From Marinifilum flexuosum (lineage in GTDB: Bacteria > Bacteroidota > Bacteroidia > Bacteroidales > Marinifilaceae), in contig NZ_RAPQ01000009.1 in NCBI RefSeq assembly GCF_003610555.1, forward strand, positions 558,001 through 622,000: a stretch of 64,000 bases of DNA, written 5' to 3'. Under the pieces are notes generated by a model that was not told the DNA's origin, ran no database searches, and worked only from the letters and a program-made list of their open reading frames with translations. The position numbers were made by a program, and so were the translations under genes. The stretch's first letter is position 1. Each line of letters opens with the position of its first letter. Positions 16,182-25,372 of this stretch are shown here, piece after piece.

Positions 16182-16697
16182 TTATAAATCTTCTATTACA
16201 TAAACCAAAGTCTTAATTAATTTGGATGAAAAACTTAAGCCCTTGTTGCTGCCAGAACTTGTTAAACTAGCAATGCCTCTGCCAACATCAATGGCTTTTT
16301 GCCCTTTAATCAATTCCAAATCATCCATTGAGAGTAATATTTTACTTGAAGGAACAATAATGTGTAAGGTCTCTGCCAAGAATATGGTCAACAATTGATC
16401 TGAATCTTGAGTATCAATAATCAATTTTCCTGAATCCGCAATAGCATATTCTGCTTCAATTATTGCATTTTTAGCATTACTAATCTCAAATGACTTTTTG
16501 TGCAGGTCAATACTATTCAAGCGAATAAATTCAAACTGAACGTTTTCCTTGCTTGCCGCTTCAATAAATAATTCCTGATCTACTTTAAGAGAGTCATTTC
16601 CCAATTGGTTTGAATTCGCTAAAAATGAATCCAAAAGGTCTCTCCTGTTTTCTGTCGAAAATAAATTTTGCTTCTGTGTAAATGTTCTGACTTCCAT
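16182..16697 (-). CDS. LUD-domain protein, LutC-like
   Basis: The 171-aa protein has the later half of an LUD (DUF162) fold: AEYAIADSGKLIID, a LAETLHIIVPSSKI strand-helix and a short glycine/serine end. LutC-type proteins belong to the LutABC iron-sulfur lactate dehydrogenase, but no lutA or lutB is nearby, and the usual C-terminal 'x-S-x-T-A-D-I-E' part of LutC is not evident (GSNKGLSF instead). It may be a stand-alone, diverged LUD protein. It converges with the HxlR gene, the stops being 16 bp apart. Confidence 0.6.
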   Translation of the reverse strand: MEVRTFTQKQNLFSTENRRDLLDSFLANSNQLGNDSLKVDQELFIEAASKENVQFEFIRLNSIDLHKKSFEISNAKNAIIEAEYAIADSGKLIIDTQDSDQLLTIFLAETLHIIVPSSKILLSMDDLELIKGQKAIDVGRGIASLTSSGSNKGLSFSSKLIKTLVYVIEDL

Positions 16698-16803
16698 ACC
16701 TTTTAGATTTTAATTAAAACTAGCATCTAAAAGGCAAAAGGAATGCCAAAGAGTGATTCTAAAAGTTAAGAAAACTCAAGTTTTGTTACACCACTGATAT
16801 ACT

Positions 16804-16967
16804 GCACATTAACAACCAATACAGACTCTACCATTTTACATCAAAAGTGTTCAATTCTGCACATTTAACTCTAAGCTTGTGGCAAATTCGCACAATCGGG
16901 CCAAATCGCACATTTACTGCTGATTTAAAAGTGTGAATTTTCTCCACGACTGTGGATTTTTTTCACA
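16804..16967. promoter_or_regulatory. Repeated [CT]GCACA motifs upstream of LUD gene
   Basis: TGCACATT (16803), TGCACATTTAA (16858), CGCACAAT (16889) and CGCACATTTAC (16907) plus a weaker TTCACATTTTAAG (16961) lie between the LUD gene and the end of the NtrC gene. The spacing is irregular (55, 31, 18, 54 bp). It may be a regulator target for the LUD promoter. No canonical sigma-54 box was found. Confidence 0.35.
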
Positions 16968-16988
16968 TTTTAAGAAAGTTTAAAAACA

Positions 16989-18434
16989 CTATAATTTATT
17001 CATTCTGCTACGAAGTGCACTTCTGGTTATTCCTAAATATTCTGCAGTTTTAGATTTGTTGTTATCGAACTTTTTTAGAGCCTTCCTTACAATCTCCAAT
17101 TCCAATTGCTCAATATGAAGTTCATTTTCAGGCAGTATAATTCGTCCTGGAATAAGTGGCTGATCACCTGCTGCTATCTCCTCATTTTCTGCCTGAAGAA
17201 ATCTAATGTGCTCGGGTTTTAATTCGATATCATTATACAAGAGTGTCGCTCTTTCGATGGTATTTTTTAGTTCACGAATATTTCCTGGCCAATCGTAATC
17301 CTTCAATATCGATTGAGCTTCTTTGCTGATGAACTTAAATTTACGTCCTCTCTTCTTGGCATATTGATCCAAAAATATCTGTGAAAAAGACAGAATAGCT
17401 TCTTTTCGTTCCTTTAAAGATGGAATGTATAAACGACCAGTATTCAATCGGTAATACAAATCGCTTCGGAAGGTCTTCTCCGAAACCATTTCCTTTAAAT
17501 TCCGATTGGTTGCACAAATAATACGTACATCCAAATCAATTGCCTGGCTACCACCAACACGATACATCTCTTTTTGCTGCAATACTCTCAACAGCTTTGG
17601 TTGCATGTCCAGAGGCATTTCTCCAATTTCGTCGAGGAATAATGTTCCGCCTTGTGCCAACTCCAATTTACCTGGCTTACCTTCCTTTTTTGCACCAGTA
17701 AATGCTCCGTCGGCATAACCAAATAACTCACTCTCGAATAAGGTTGGCGAAATTGCCGAACAGTTTATCGAGATGAAAGGTTTCAAGGTATCTGACTCCT
17801 GACCGAAATGAACCAATCTTGCCATTACCTCCTTACCAGTACCTGTTTCGCCTTCAATCAATACAGGAACCGATCGATCTTCATGAAATTGCTCTGCCAT
17901 ACGAACTACTCCACGCATGGCATCCGAAAACACACCAATTTTACCTACCGAAGTAATTTCTCTAATGGTAGTTTCGTAATAATTAATTCTCTCTGCCTCA
18001 TCTTTTTTAGCGGAAGTAATCTCTCTTTCGAAATTTTCCTTTAAATCCCGATTTTCAGTCTTCAATCGAATATTCTCGGCAACCCTTTCAATTAGTATTG
18101 CCAATTCCTCAATATTTACAGGCTTAAGTAAATAATCATAAGCACCTCCCCGTAAAGCTTCAATGGAAGTTTCCATATCGCCAAAGCCAGTCATAATAAC
18201 AACCTCAATAACTTTACCTTCTTGTGTACTTTTAATTCTTTTTAATAATTCCAAACCTGAAATACCAGGCATTCTCATGTCGGATATTACCATTCGATAA
18301 TCTTCCGTTTGCATTAATCTTAATGCTTCTTCTCCATTATGGCATAAACTAATCTGATGTCCCAATTGCTCCTCAATGAATTCGGCAACTGCAGCCCCAC
18401 TGGAAATATCATCATCAACAATTAATATCCTCAT
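16989..18434 (-). CDS. NtrC-type sigma-54 response regulator
   Basis: The 481-aa protein has a receiver domain (acidic DDD at 7-9, phosphorylated Asp52 in ISDMRMP, Lys in LLKPVN), an AAA+ sigma-54 activation domain with Walker A GETGTGKE, the GAFTGA loop that contacts sigma-54 and LFLDEIGEM, and a Fis-type helix-turn-helix at the C-terminus (KTAEYLGITRSALRSRM). It should activate RpoN-dependent promoters. It follows the sensor kinase at 18460 by 25 bp, making a direct partner likely. Promoter targets are not identifiable in the window. Confidence 0.95.
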   Translation of the reverse strand: MRILIVDDDISSGAAVAEFIEEQLGHQISLCHNGEEALRLMQTEDYRMVISDMRMPGISGLELLKRIKSTQEGKVIEVVIMTGFGDMETSIEALRGGAYDYLLKPVNIEELAILIERVAENIRLKTENRDLKENFEREITSAKKDEAERINYYETTIREITSVGKIGVFSDAMRGVVRMAEQFHEDRSVPVLIEGETGTGKEVMARLVHFGQESDTLKPFISINCSAISPTLFESELFGYADGAFTGAKKEGKPGKLELAQGGTLFLDEIGEMPLDMQPKLLRVLQQKEMYRVGGSQAIDLDVRIICATNRNLKEMVSEKTFRSDLYYRLNTGRLYIPSLKERKEAILSFSQIFLDQYAKKRGRKFKFISKEAQSILKDYDWPGNIRELKNTIERATLLYNDIELKPEHIRFLQAENEEIAAGDQPLIPGRIILPENELHIEQLELEIVRKALKKFDNNKSKTAEYLGITRSALRSRMNKL

Positions 18435-18459
18435 GATTAATAGGTTTTATAAAGAAAAC

Positions 18460-20853
18460 TTACTCTTGTAATTTAAATTTAACGATAAAGCTAGCTCCTC
18501 CATCGGCATTGTTATAGTTGGAAATGTCTCCTTGAAATCGATCGATAAAAGATTTTACGATGGCCATTCCTAATCCACTTCCCGATTCAGGTCCTTTGGT
18601 TGTAAACAATGGATCATAGATTTTTTCTTGAATTTCTTCATCTATACCTGTTCCATTGTCATGGATTTCAAAAATTCCATATTGCTTGTCCTTGCTCAAT
18701 CTGATTAAAATTCGTTTGGATTCCTTTTTCACCTTATCCAGCGAATGAATCGAATTTACAATCAAATTAACAACAATTTGCTCAAACTGTATAAAATTGG
18801 AATGTACTAAAATCTCCTCTGTAGGCAAATCACTTTGCAACTCAATACTGTGGTCATAAACTTGTCTTTCCACTAATGATAAAGCACTATTAACAGCGCT
18901 TAACATGTCAACCGTCTCGCTTCCGATATCTCTTGGTTTCTCCCAAAATTTACGCATATGTTTAATAATGGAGTCAATACGCTCTGTTCCTTCAGATATG
19001 GTTTTGATTTTTCGGGTAAACATCTCAGGCAGCTCCCCTGGATTTCTTTTTTGCCAGAACAATACGCTATCTGCGGTAATTTTTATGGCATTTAATGGTT
19101 GATTAATTTCATGGGTAATTCCTGCAGCCATAACTCCAATGGAGGCCAATCGAGACGATTCTTCCAATAATCGAATGGCATCCAAATTTTTTTGTTCTGC
19201 CTCAATTCTTGCCTCCATCAACGAATTTCGCTCCCATGCATTGGCAATCATATTGACTGTACTGAAAAAGATGGATATTTCATCTCTTGTCCATTTGTAT
19301 TGTTGATTTTGAGAAAACCCCATTAGGCCAAGTACCTTTTTCTCAACAACCACAGGCAATATTACCACAGATTTGATATTTCTTTTGCGATAGAATTCTC
19401 TTGCCTTATCACCTAAATTAGAAAGATCATTCGATACAATACTCCTGTGCTTTTGCAAACGCGCAATAACATCCTCTAGTTCCGAAAAATAGAACTGATC
19501 AACATCTTTAATATTTTTCCCTTTGGTAGATATTCTACTTTTAATTTTTACAGCAAAGTCATCAGATGATTGAATCGAATAAAGACTTATTCTGGCTACA
19601 TTCAATTCCTCTGTCATCAATTTTAAAACATCATCCAAAACATGCTTAAAATCAGCAGAAGCATTCAGCAAACGCCCAATTATACCAAGTAAACGCTCAT
19701 GTTTAACTGATATTTTCAACCTTTCTTTCTCTTTGATTAAAGCTCGTTCCGCTCTTATTCTCCTGATGATTGCTCTAGATAGAACTACAATAATAAGGGT
19801 AGAAATAGATATAATTCCCAGAACAATATGCACCCACTCCCTATGTTCACTATAAAAAGATCGAGGTGAATTTCGAAGAAATGTTCCCTTTGGCAAAACG
19901 CCATCGTCAATATTAAATCGCTTTATTTCATTGTAGTTTACAACATATTGATCCAAAGGTTTTCTATGAATAGGAATTGAATCAATAGGTGTTCCACTTA
20001 GAATATTATCTACCATTTTTGCAGCCATCTCGCCATGAAAACTTCCTTTTACAATTTTCCCTCCAATTACACCATCGTTAACATAGAATGACCATACAAT
20101 ATAAACAGGAACTTTGCTGGCTGGAATCAAAAGATCCAAATTATCTTGAAAGCTTATAAACTTGCCTTGTTTATCTTTGTTAAAAGTAAGTAACAAAATG
20201 GATGTATCACCTTTCACTTTTTTTACATCGGTCACCAATTCGTCTATGGTTTTATCTTCGTAATAGATAAACTCCAATTGATCTTTATACTTTTTTTGTA
20301 TATCAACCATGGATAACTTGTTGAGCTTTCCCGTTGTAGTTATATTATCATTGATTACAACAAGTTGTTTGGTATTGGGTCTTGTTGTTAGGATTAGGTC
20401 AATTACTCCATCCCAGTCAACCTCTTCGGCAACACCGGTTATATTTTGCATTCCTTCAATCATTTCATCTTTAAAATGATTGATCCCACAAAAAACAATA
20501 GGAGTATTCTTAAAGTATTTGTCCCCATGATTGCGAACAAAGGAGAGTGCATTATTGTCAGACACAATAATTGCATCGTAATTTTCCTTCATCAGCTTCA
20601 AATCATACAATTCAATTAGCTTCTCAAGGTATTCGGGTGATGGGTTTCTTTTGGTATCAAGATATTCGTAATCAAGCTCATATTTATTCCCAACGGAATC
20701 CATAACAGATTGAATACCCAAGTTTACATTATCGGTCCAACGCAAACCTTGATGATAGGAATGAAGAACGAGTATTTTTTTCCTGCCATTGGAATAAGCA
20801 ACAATTGAAGTAAACAGAAAAAAAATGATTAATAAATTGCGTAAACACCTCAT
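18460..20853 (-). CDS. Hybrid-free sensor kinase with ABC-substrate-binding-like sensor
   Basis: I start at the internal Met (20853), which gives a signal sequence MRCLRNLLIIFFLF; the frame opens 18 codons earlier. Residues 24-325 resemble a periplasmic ABC-type substrate-binding domain (KKILVLHSYHQGLRWTDN; AIIVSDNNALSF), then a membrane helix near 340-362, a GAF domain (about 395-560), a HisKA box GITHEINQP with the phosphorylated His, and an HATPase domain (NLIVNSI, DNGTGID, GSGLGMAI). It should sense a small periplasmic ligand and phosphorylate the adjacent NtrC-type regulator. It lies between the cNMP-domain kinase (about 100 bp upstream) and the regulator. Confidence 0.93.
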   Translation of the reverse strand: MRCLRNLLIIFFLFTSIVAYSNGRKKILVLHSYHQGLRWTDNVNLGIQSVMDSVGNKYELDYEYLDTKRNPSPEYLEKLIELYDLKLMKENYDAIIVSDNNALSFVRNHGDKYFKNTPIVFCGINHFKDEMIEGMQNITGVAEEVDWDGVIDLILTTRPNTKQLVVINDNITTTGKLNKLSMVDIQKKYKDQLEFIYYEDKTIDELVTDVKKVKGDTSILLLTFNKDKQGKFISFQDNLDLLIPASKVPVYIVWSFYVNDGVIGGKIVKGSFHGEMAAKMVDNILSGTPIDSIPIHRKPLDQYVVNYNEIKRFNIDDGVLPKGTFLRNSPRSFYSEHREWVHIVLGIISISTLIIVVLSRAIIRRIRAERALIKEKERLKISVKHERLLGIIGRLLNASADFKHVLDDVLKLMTEELNVARISLYSIQSSDDFAVKIKSRISTKGKNIKDVDQFYFSELEDVIARLQKHRSIVSNDLSNLGDKAREFYRKRNIKSVVILPVVVEKKVLGLMGFSQNQQYKWTRDEISIFFSTVNMIANAWERNSLMEARIEAEQKNLDAIRLLEESSRLASIGVMAAGITHEINQPLNAIKITADSVLFWQKRNPGELPEMFTRKIKTISEGTERIDSIIKHMRKFWEKPRDIGSETVDMLSAVNSALSLVERQVYDHSIELQSDLPTEEILVHSNFIQFEQIVVNLIVNSIHSLDKVKKESKRILIRLSKDKQYGIFEIHDNGTGIDEEIQEKIYDPLFTTKGPESGSGLGMAIVKSFIDRFQGDISNYNNADGGASFIVKFKLQE

Positions 20854-20952
20854 ATCGTCTTTGAATTGATAAGAAACACTTGCCCAATATAAGTGAAATA
20901 TCAACATTTTAGGCAGATGCTAAGATGTTACGCAGAAGTTTTAAAGAGGTTA

Positions 20953-22125
20953 TCAAACAGCAATCGTAAAAATAAATTTACTTCCTTTGCCCAATTCACT
21001 TTCAACTCTCATCTCTCCACCATGCCTTTCCACAAACTCTTTACAAAGAATTAAACCAAGCCCGGTTCCTGTCTCATTTTCAGTTCCATTCTTAGTTACC
21101 TTCTCATCAATCTTAAACAATTTGCTAATGTTTTCTGGTGTAATTCCTATTCCATTATCAGCTACTGTAATTTCAATAAATTGATCTAGCACCCGCGAAC
21201 TAACTTTAATTACACCCCCTCGAGGTGTGAATTTTATTGCATTGCTCACCAGGTTTCGCACTACCGTATCAATCATGTTCTCATCAACAAAAGCCTTAAG
21301 GTTTTCATCAATCTCTGCTGATAAACAAATTTCTTTGTGCTCTGCACTTCCGGTTAGTAAATTGACTACTTCGTTTACCAAATTCCATAAATCAACCTCT
21401 TTTGGTTTAAATTTGATATTGCCAGTCTGCATTCGGGCCCATTCCAAAAGGTTTTCCAACAATTTGTATCCCCTTCTGGCTGATTGATTAATGATTTCAT
21501 GAAAATTATGAAGTTGTTCCTTATCAAGCTCTTTAGAACTATTTACCAGAAAATCTGAAGCTCCAATTAATGAAGCAAAAGGATTTTTTAAATCATGTGC
21601 AATAATGGAAAAGAATTTATCCTTAGTCGCATTCAAACGTTCCAACTCTTTTCTTTGTCTTTCGATCATCACCTTCTGGCGAGTCAATTCTTCCTCCAAC
21701 TGATCCTTCACCATCATACGCTTTCTGATATTCTGTAAAGGAATCAAAACCGTATCAATAATTTTAATATTGAATTTGATCTCAACTTCTCTCAAATTGT
21801 CCTGTGTACATTGCAACAAAACACTATCGACTTTAGCTCTAGCCGATGCAGAACGAGTATCAGTATCAATTAATGCGTATTCCCCAAAACTTCTGGACTC
21901 ATCTAATTCAATAAAAATGTGATCCTCATCATGAATTTGTATACATCCTTCTGCAATTACATATACTGCTCCTCCCGGATCACCGAAGGTAAAAATGCAG
22001 TCACCTGCGGGTACATTCTTAATTTCTACAATTTCAGACAGGTAAGCAAAAACTTTTTCATCCTGCTCCGCCAGGAAATCTAATTTCCTTAACAATGAAA
22101 TCTTGGTCTCAGAAGGTAAAATCAT
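20953..22125 (-). CDS. Cytosolic histidine kinase with cyclic-nucleotide-binding domain
   Basis: The 390-aa protein starts with a cNMP-type beta roll (residues 15-120: FGDPGGAVYVIAEG, FGEYALID, TRSASARA, which has the acidic and Arg positions of a phosphate cassette), then a coiled coil (145-175), HisKA (IIAHDLKNPFASL) and HATPase (NLVSNAIKF, DNGIGI, GTGLGLIL). No membrane segment is present. It probably couples cAMP or a related ligand to phosphorelay output, possibly into the NtrC-type regulator two genes downstream, though that partner is inferred. A class III cyclase is present elsewhere in the window at 51217. Confidence 0.92.
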   Translation of the reverse strand: MILPSETKISLLRKLDFLAEQDEKVFAYLSEIVEIKNVPAGDCIFTFGDPGGAVYVIAEGCIQIHDEDHIFIELDESRSFGEYALIDTDTRSASARAKVDSVLLQCTQDNLREVEIKFNIKIIDTVLIPLQNIRKRMMVKDQLEEELTRQKVMIERQRKELERLNATKDKFFSIIAHDLKNPFASLIGASDFLVNSSKELDKEQLHNFHEIINQSARRGYKLLENLLEWARMQTGNIKFKPKEVDLWNLVNEVVNLLTGSAEHKEICLSAEIDENLKAFVDENMIDTVVRNLVSNAIKFTPRGGVIKVSSRVLDQFIEITVADNGIGITPENISKLFKIDEKVTKNGTENETGTGLGLILCKEFVERHGGEMRVESELGKGSKFIFTIAV

Positions 22126-22205
22126 TTTAGGTCGTGGTTTGGTCGACTACAAATTTATCTATTTATCATTCAAATAAATAAAATCTAAAAAATAAAGACA
22201 AAAAA

Positions 22206-22230
22206 AAACTGCTGAAATTATCAGCAGTTT
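22206..22230 (-). terminator. Terminator of OMP gene
   Basis: Arms AAACTGCTGA/TCAGCAGTTT around AATTA; on the minus strand a run of T follows. It ends the 22251 gene. Confidence 0.8.
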
Positions 22231-22250
22231 CAATTCATTATACGATCTGA

Positions 22251-22841
22251 TTAGAACAATTTAAATCCTAATGTTACATTAAACATTTTGTTCTTCTTCA
22301 AGAACTCAGATGAAACATCGCTTAATCCAAATTCATAATCCACATCCAAAGTAAGTTTCCAAACGTCAACACCTGCTCCTACTTTAGCATTCCAAACCGC
22401 ACCTTTTAAATCTTCATCTTCAAATCGTTGCTTCAAAGCTGAAGAAAAGCTATCATCAATATTAAATGATGCAACAGGTCCAGCAAATGCTCTTAATTTA
22501 AAAGCAGGAAGTTTTACAAGCTTGTAACCTAATAACATAGGAATATCCATGCTCTTAGTTTTAACGTCTCCACTAACTCCATTAACAACAACTTCACTTT
22601 TTCTAGATACATAGTTTAATTCTGGTTGTAGATACCATTTGTTCAAATTAATTCTTAAAAAGGCACCTAACATCATTCCATTATCAGCCTTATCTTTAAC
22701 TTCTGATACTGATGGCATTTTCGTATCCATTTTTGTACTTACCAAACCAGCATGTACACCAAAATTTATAGGAGATGACAATTGAGCGAATAATGCAGAA
22801 CTGAACAAACAGATCACTGCTAATAAGATTAATTTCTTCAT
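22251..22841 (-). CDS. Outer-membrane beta-barrel protein, 196 aa
   Basis: A signal peptide (ending LFAQ at about residue 19) precedes a small barrel of the porin-like OMP_b-brl type: FGVHAGLVSTKMD, YLQPELNYVSRKSE, KSMDIPMLLGYKL, LRAFAGPVASFNI, GAGVDVWKLTLDVDYEFGLSDV and a final FNVTLGFKLF ending in an aromatic residue, as outer-membrane barrels do. Eight strands are likely. Function (channel, adhesion or lipid handling) cannot be read. It has its own terminator and no linked gene. Confidence 0.85.
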   Translation of the reverse strand: MKKLILLAVICLFSSALFAQLSSPINFGVHAGLVSTKMDTKMPSVSEVKDKADNGMMLGAFLRINLNKWYLQPELNYVSRKSEVVVNGVSGDVKTKSMDIPMLLGYKLVKLPAFKLRAFAGPVASFNIDDSFSSALKQRFEDEDLKGAVWNAKVGAGVDVWKLTLDVDYEFGLSDVSSEFLKKNKMFNVTLGFKLF

Positions 22842-22967
22842 AGTTAAATAATTTTCAATTTTTAGAAATACTAATTTAATAGTTTTTTTAACATTAATCG
22901 TTAATTTAAAATGATTAATGTTATAAAATATAATATATACTACTAAATAAACCGAACGAGCACAAAA

Positions 22968-22990
22968 AAACCCGACTCAAAGCCGGGTTT
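22968..22990 (-). terminator. Terminator of C1 peptidase gene
   Basis: AAACCCGaCT-CAA-AGcCGGGTTT stem; on the minus strand it is followed by a run of T. It serves the 23011 gene. Confidence 0.85.
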
Positions 22991-23010
22991 AATATTTTGT
23001 TATGATGGAA

Positions 23011-24219
23011 TTATAATCCCAATTTCTTTTTCATTTCTTTCGACAAAGCATCCTTGTGAATCATGAAAGACATGGTTTTGTATGCTACGAATGGGAATGA
23101 AGCATAGAAGTATCCGTCGTACTTGTTGCTATCATCAGCCCATGAGTTCTTCACAATAAAGTATTTGTTATCTTTTTGATCTTTTGCAATACCTACAATG
23201 TGCATACCGTGATCATCAGTAGTTGTGTAGTTATCGTATGCAATTTGACGCAATTCCTGAGTAATTTCTTTCTCTTTAACAGGACCAGCATCACCACTTA
23301 ATTTGGCAGCTTTCTCAGTTTTTGAAAGAGATTCCCATTTTGAAATTTCAGAATCTGTCATGTTTTTAGTTTCAGTTTCAGGAACAATAGCGATACCTTT
23401 TCTGTACATGAAACCTTTTTCACTTACGTCAGAAGCCCAACCAATGGTATAACCATCCATGATTGCTTTCTCCATAATTTCCATCATTTCATTCAATGGC
23501 ACGTTGTAAACCTCATCCCACAACCAGTTATCTGGCACTTCTATAATGAATTTTTCATAGAATGGGTGGTGAGTGTATGATGAAATCTCGATATAATCAT
23601 CAGCATTCACACCAACAAAATCCTTAGCAAATGACTTTGGAGTATACTCTTTTCCTTCGTACTCGAATTTCTCTGGCTTCTCACCCAAATAAGAATCTAG
23701 AATTCCATCGAAACCTTTGTGCCAAACTGGAGTTAATTTTTTATTTCTGTTCTTGATTACAGCAGTAACGTAGTCATTCAAAACAGCATCCAACTCACCA
23801 TGAGTATGTCCTTCTTCACCGTAATTTAATCCTTCGTAAACTCCTTCAGGTACGATACCGTAGTTTTTCAACACATAAGTAACATCGTGGAAGGCTCCAC
23901 CGCCACCAAAGTTGAAATTACCATGCATTCTAACATGTCTTTTCGCTTTATCTGAATAGCAGTTGTATACTACGAACATTTCAGACAAATCTACTTCTGG
24001 CTTACCCATTCTAATCATTTCTGATTCGATGAATGACAAACCTGAGAATGACCAACATGTTCCTGATCTGTGCTGATCTTTTACAGATGTTGCAGGTAAT
24101 CTTTTGATATCAGAAAACTGATAAGCTTCTTTTTTCTTCTCATCTTTTTTCACTCCAGCAGAAGCCGAAAAAGCCAATCCTGCTGCTAAAAGTCCAACGC
24201 TTAAGAATTTTAGTTTCAT
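23011..24219 (-). CDS. Exported C1-family peptidase, bleomycin-hydrolase type
   Basis: A signal peptide (residues 1-21, ending SASA) is followed by a papain-like fold with the active-site Cys in SGTCWSFSG, the His in DDHGMHIVG and the Asn in VKNSWADD. The layout matches C1B aminopeptidases (PepC/bleomycin hydrolase), which are normally cytosolic hexamers; an exported form is common in Bacteroidota. It likely trims peptides in the periplasm or outside the cell. The 402-aa length is normal. It is a single gene with its own terminator. Confidence 0.92.
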   Translation of the reverse strand: MKLKFLSVGLLAAGLAFSASAGVKKDEKKKEAYQFSDIKRLPATSVKDQHRSGTCWSFSGLSFIESEMIRMGKPEVDLSEMFVVYNCYSDKAKRHVRMHGNFNFGGGGAFHDVTYVLKNYGIVPEGVYEGLNYGEEGHTHGELDAVLNDYVTAVIKNRNKKLTPVWHKGFDGILDSYLGEKPEKFEYEGKEYTPKSFAKDFVGVNADDYIEISSYTHHPFYEKFIIEVPDNWLWDEVYNVPLNEMMEIMEKAIMDGYTIGWASDVSEKGFMYRKGIAIVPETETKNMTDSEISKWESLSKTEKAAKLSGDAGPVKEKEITQELRQIAYDNYTTTDDHGMHIVGIAKDQKDNKYFIVKNSWADDSNKYDGYFYASFPFVAYKTMSFMIHKDALSKEMKKKLGL

Positions 24220-24440
24220 GTGTCAATAATTTTATAGTGTTCATTTGGAATAAGATTCCAACACCGACCAACTCCCTATTATACTATTTATCAATCGGTA
24301 ATAAACATTTATGTATTTTGTTATAATGTATTCAAACGCTTGCAAAATTAGCAAAAGCAAATCCTTAAACAAGGACTATTGTCAGTTTAACACATGTTTT
24401 AGACAAACCCTTTATTTTTCTGGTTTTCCCTATAAAAAAA

Positions 24441-24465
24441 GAGAGCATGCATAAGCAGTACTCTC
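24441..24465 (-). terminator. Terminator of cytidylate-kinase-like gene
   Basis: GAGAG/CTCTC stem extended by two pairs; seven T follow on the minus strand. It lies just after the stop at 24494. Confidence 0.65.
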
Positions 24466-24493
24466 ATTTTATTTCTTGAATTAATAAGCTGAT

Positions 24494-25204
24494 TTAACCC
24501 ATTACAATTTGTTTGCCCAACACTCCTTTTTTTGACATCAGGTCCATACAGGAATCTACAATATCTTCTTCTCGTAAATTCTTTGAATTGTATATGACAT
24601 CAAAAACAGTTGCTGGCAATGGTTCTTTGTTAAAGTAATTTCTCAGAATTTCTCTTTTCTTATCAATTTCTTCTGCATACTTACGCATTTCTTCCATGCT
24701 TAGCTTGTAAATTTTCTGCAGTTGGGAAGCCCTCCATTCCAAAGGAGCATGCAATTTTACATGAAACGATCTTTCAATATCATTGGTTAGTACTACGCCT
24801 CCTCTACCTATAATAATACAGTTGCCTTTGCATGCAAACGACCTTACCACTTCGGCAATTGTCTTTTTAATTTTTCTATCGCTTTGATAATACTTACTCG
24901 ACAGAGCTGCCAGAATTTCATCCCATGTTGATTTTTCCATAGAATTAAAAACATATTCAATTTTAGCGGGATCCAAATTTAATTCCTTTGCCGATCGCTC
25001 AAGAATTTCCTTGGTCAAAACAGTCCATCTCTTTCCGGTCTTTACACTTAGCTTTGCCGCCAAGCTGTTTGCAATGTTAATTGCTGTACATCCGCACTCA
25101 CGAGAGATGGTAACAACAGGTCCTTCACAAAACATCTCCTTTTTAGGATCGATAATTTTTGATTCATACCTTTTTTCCATGTACTTTAACAAAATATTGT
25201 CCAT
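24494..25204 (-). CDS. Cytidylate kinase-like protein
   Basis: The 236-aa protein carries the Cytidylate_kin2 fold: VVTISRECGCTAINIANSLA near the start (a glycine loop without the usual GKS), the KRWTVLTKEIL helix, the NCIIIGRGGVVLTND strand and the KREILRNYFNKEPL motif. Family members are predicted to phosphorylate CMP or act in regulation. I start at the ATG at 25204 because GGAGGTGG lies 5-12 bases upstream, a rare good Shine-Dalgarno; a TTG codon at 25216 opens the frame earlier. It stands alone, with a terminator after it. Confidence 0.85.
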   Translation of the reverse strand: MDNILLKYMEKRYESKIIDPKKEMFCEGPVVTISRECGCTAINIANSLAAKLSVKTGKRWTVLTKEILERSAKELNLDPAKIEYVFNSMEKSTWDEILAALSSKYYQSDRKIKKTIAEVVRSFACKGNCIIIGRGGVVLTNDIERSFHVKLHAPLEWRASQLQKIYKLSMEEMRKYAEEIDKKREILRNYFNKEPLPATVFDVIYNSKNLREEDIVDSCMDLMSKKGVLGKQIVMG

Positions 25205-25329
25205 ATCCACCTCCAAATTAGTTAGTTTATCTCTTTATAATTTAAGATTTTTTAAGAACATATAAAAATGAAATGGCTTGGTTCTTGTTATATAGAGTGA
25301 TTATTTAAAAGAAGGTTTTTTTATTTTTA

Positions 25330-25337
25330 TAAATTTG
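25330..25337 (+). promoter_or_regulatory. -7 box of TPR gene
   Basis: TAAATTTG matches TAnnTTTG, 36 bp before the ATG at 25373. Confidence 0.55.
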
Positions 25338-25372
25338 TAATTCATAACTCAAGCTCACCAAAAAAGAATACA

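Noticed and set aside
16850-16960. Sigma-54 promoter for the LUD gene
   Set aside because: The only TGGC..TGC pair read on the minus strand (near 16882-16904) has 9 bases between GG and GC rather than the required 10, and other positions do not match.
25204-25216. TTG start for the cytidylate-kinase-like gene
   Set aside because: The good Shine-Dalgarno sits directly upstream of the ATG at 25204, so the upstream TTG is unlikely.
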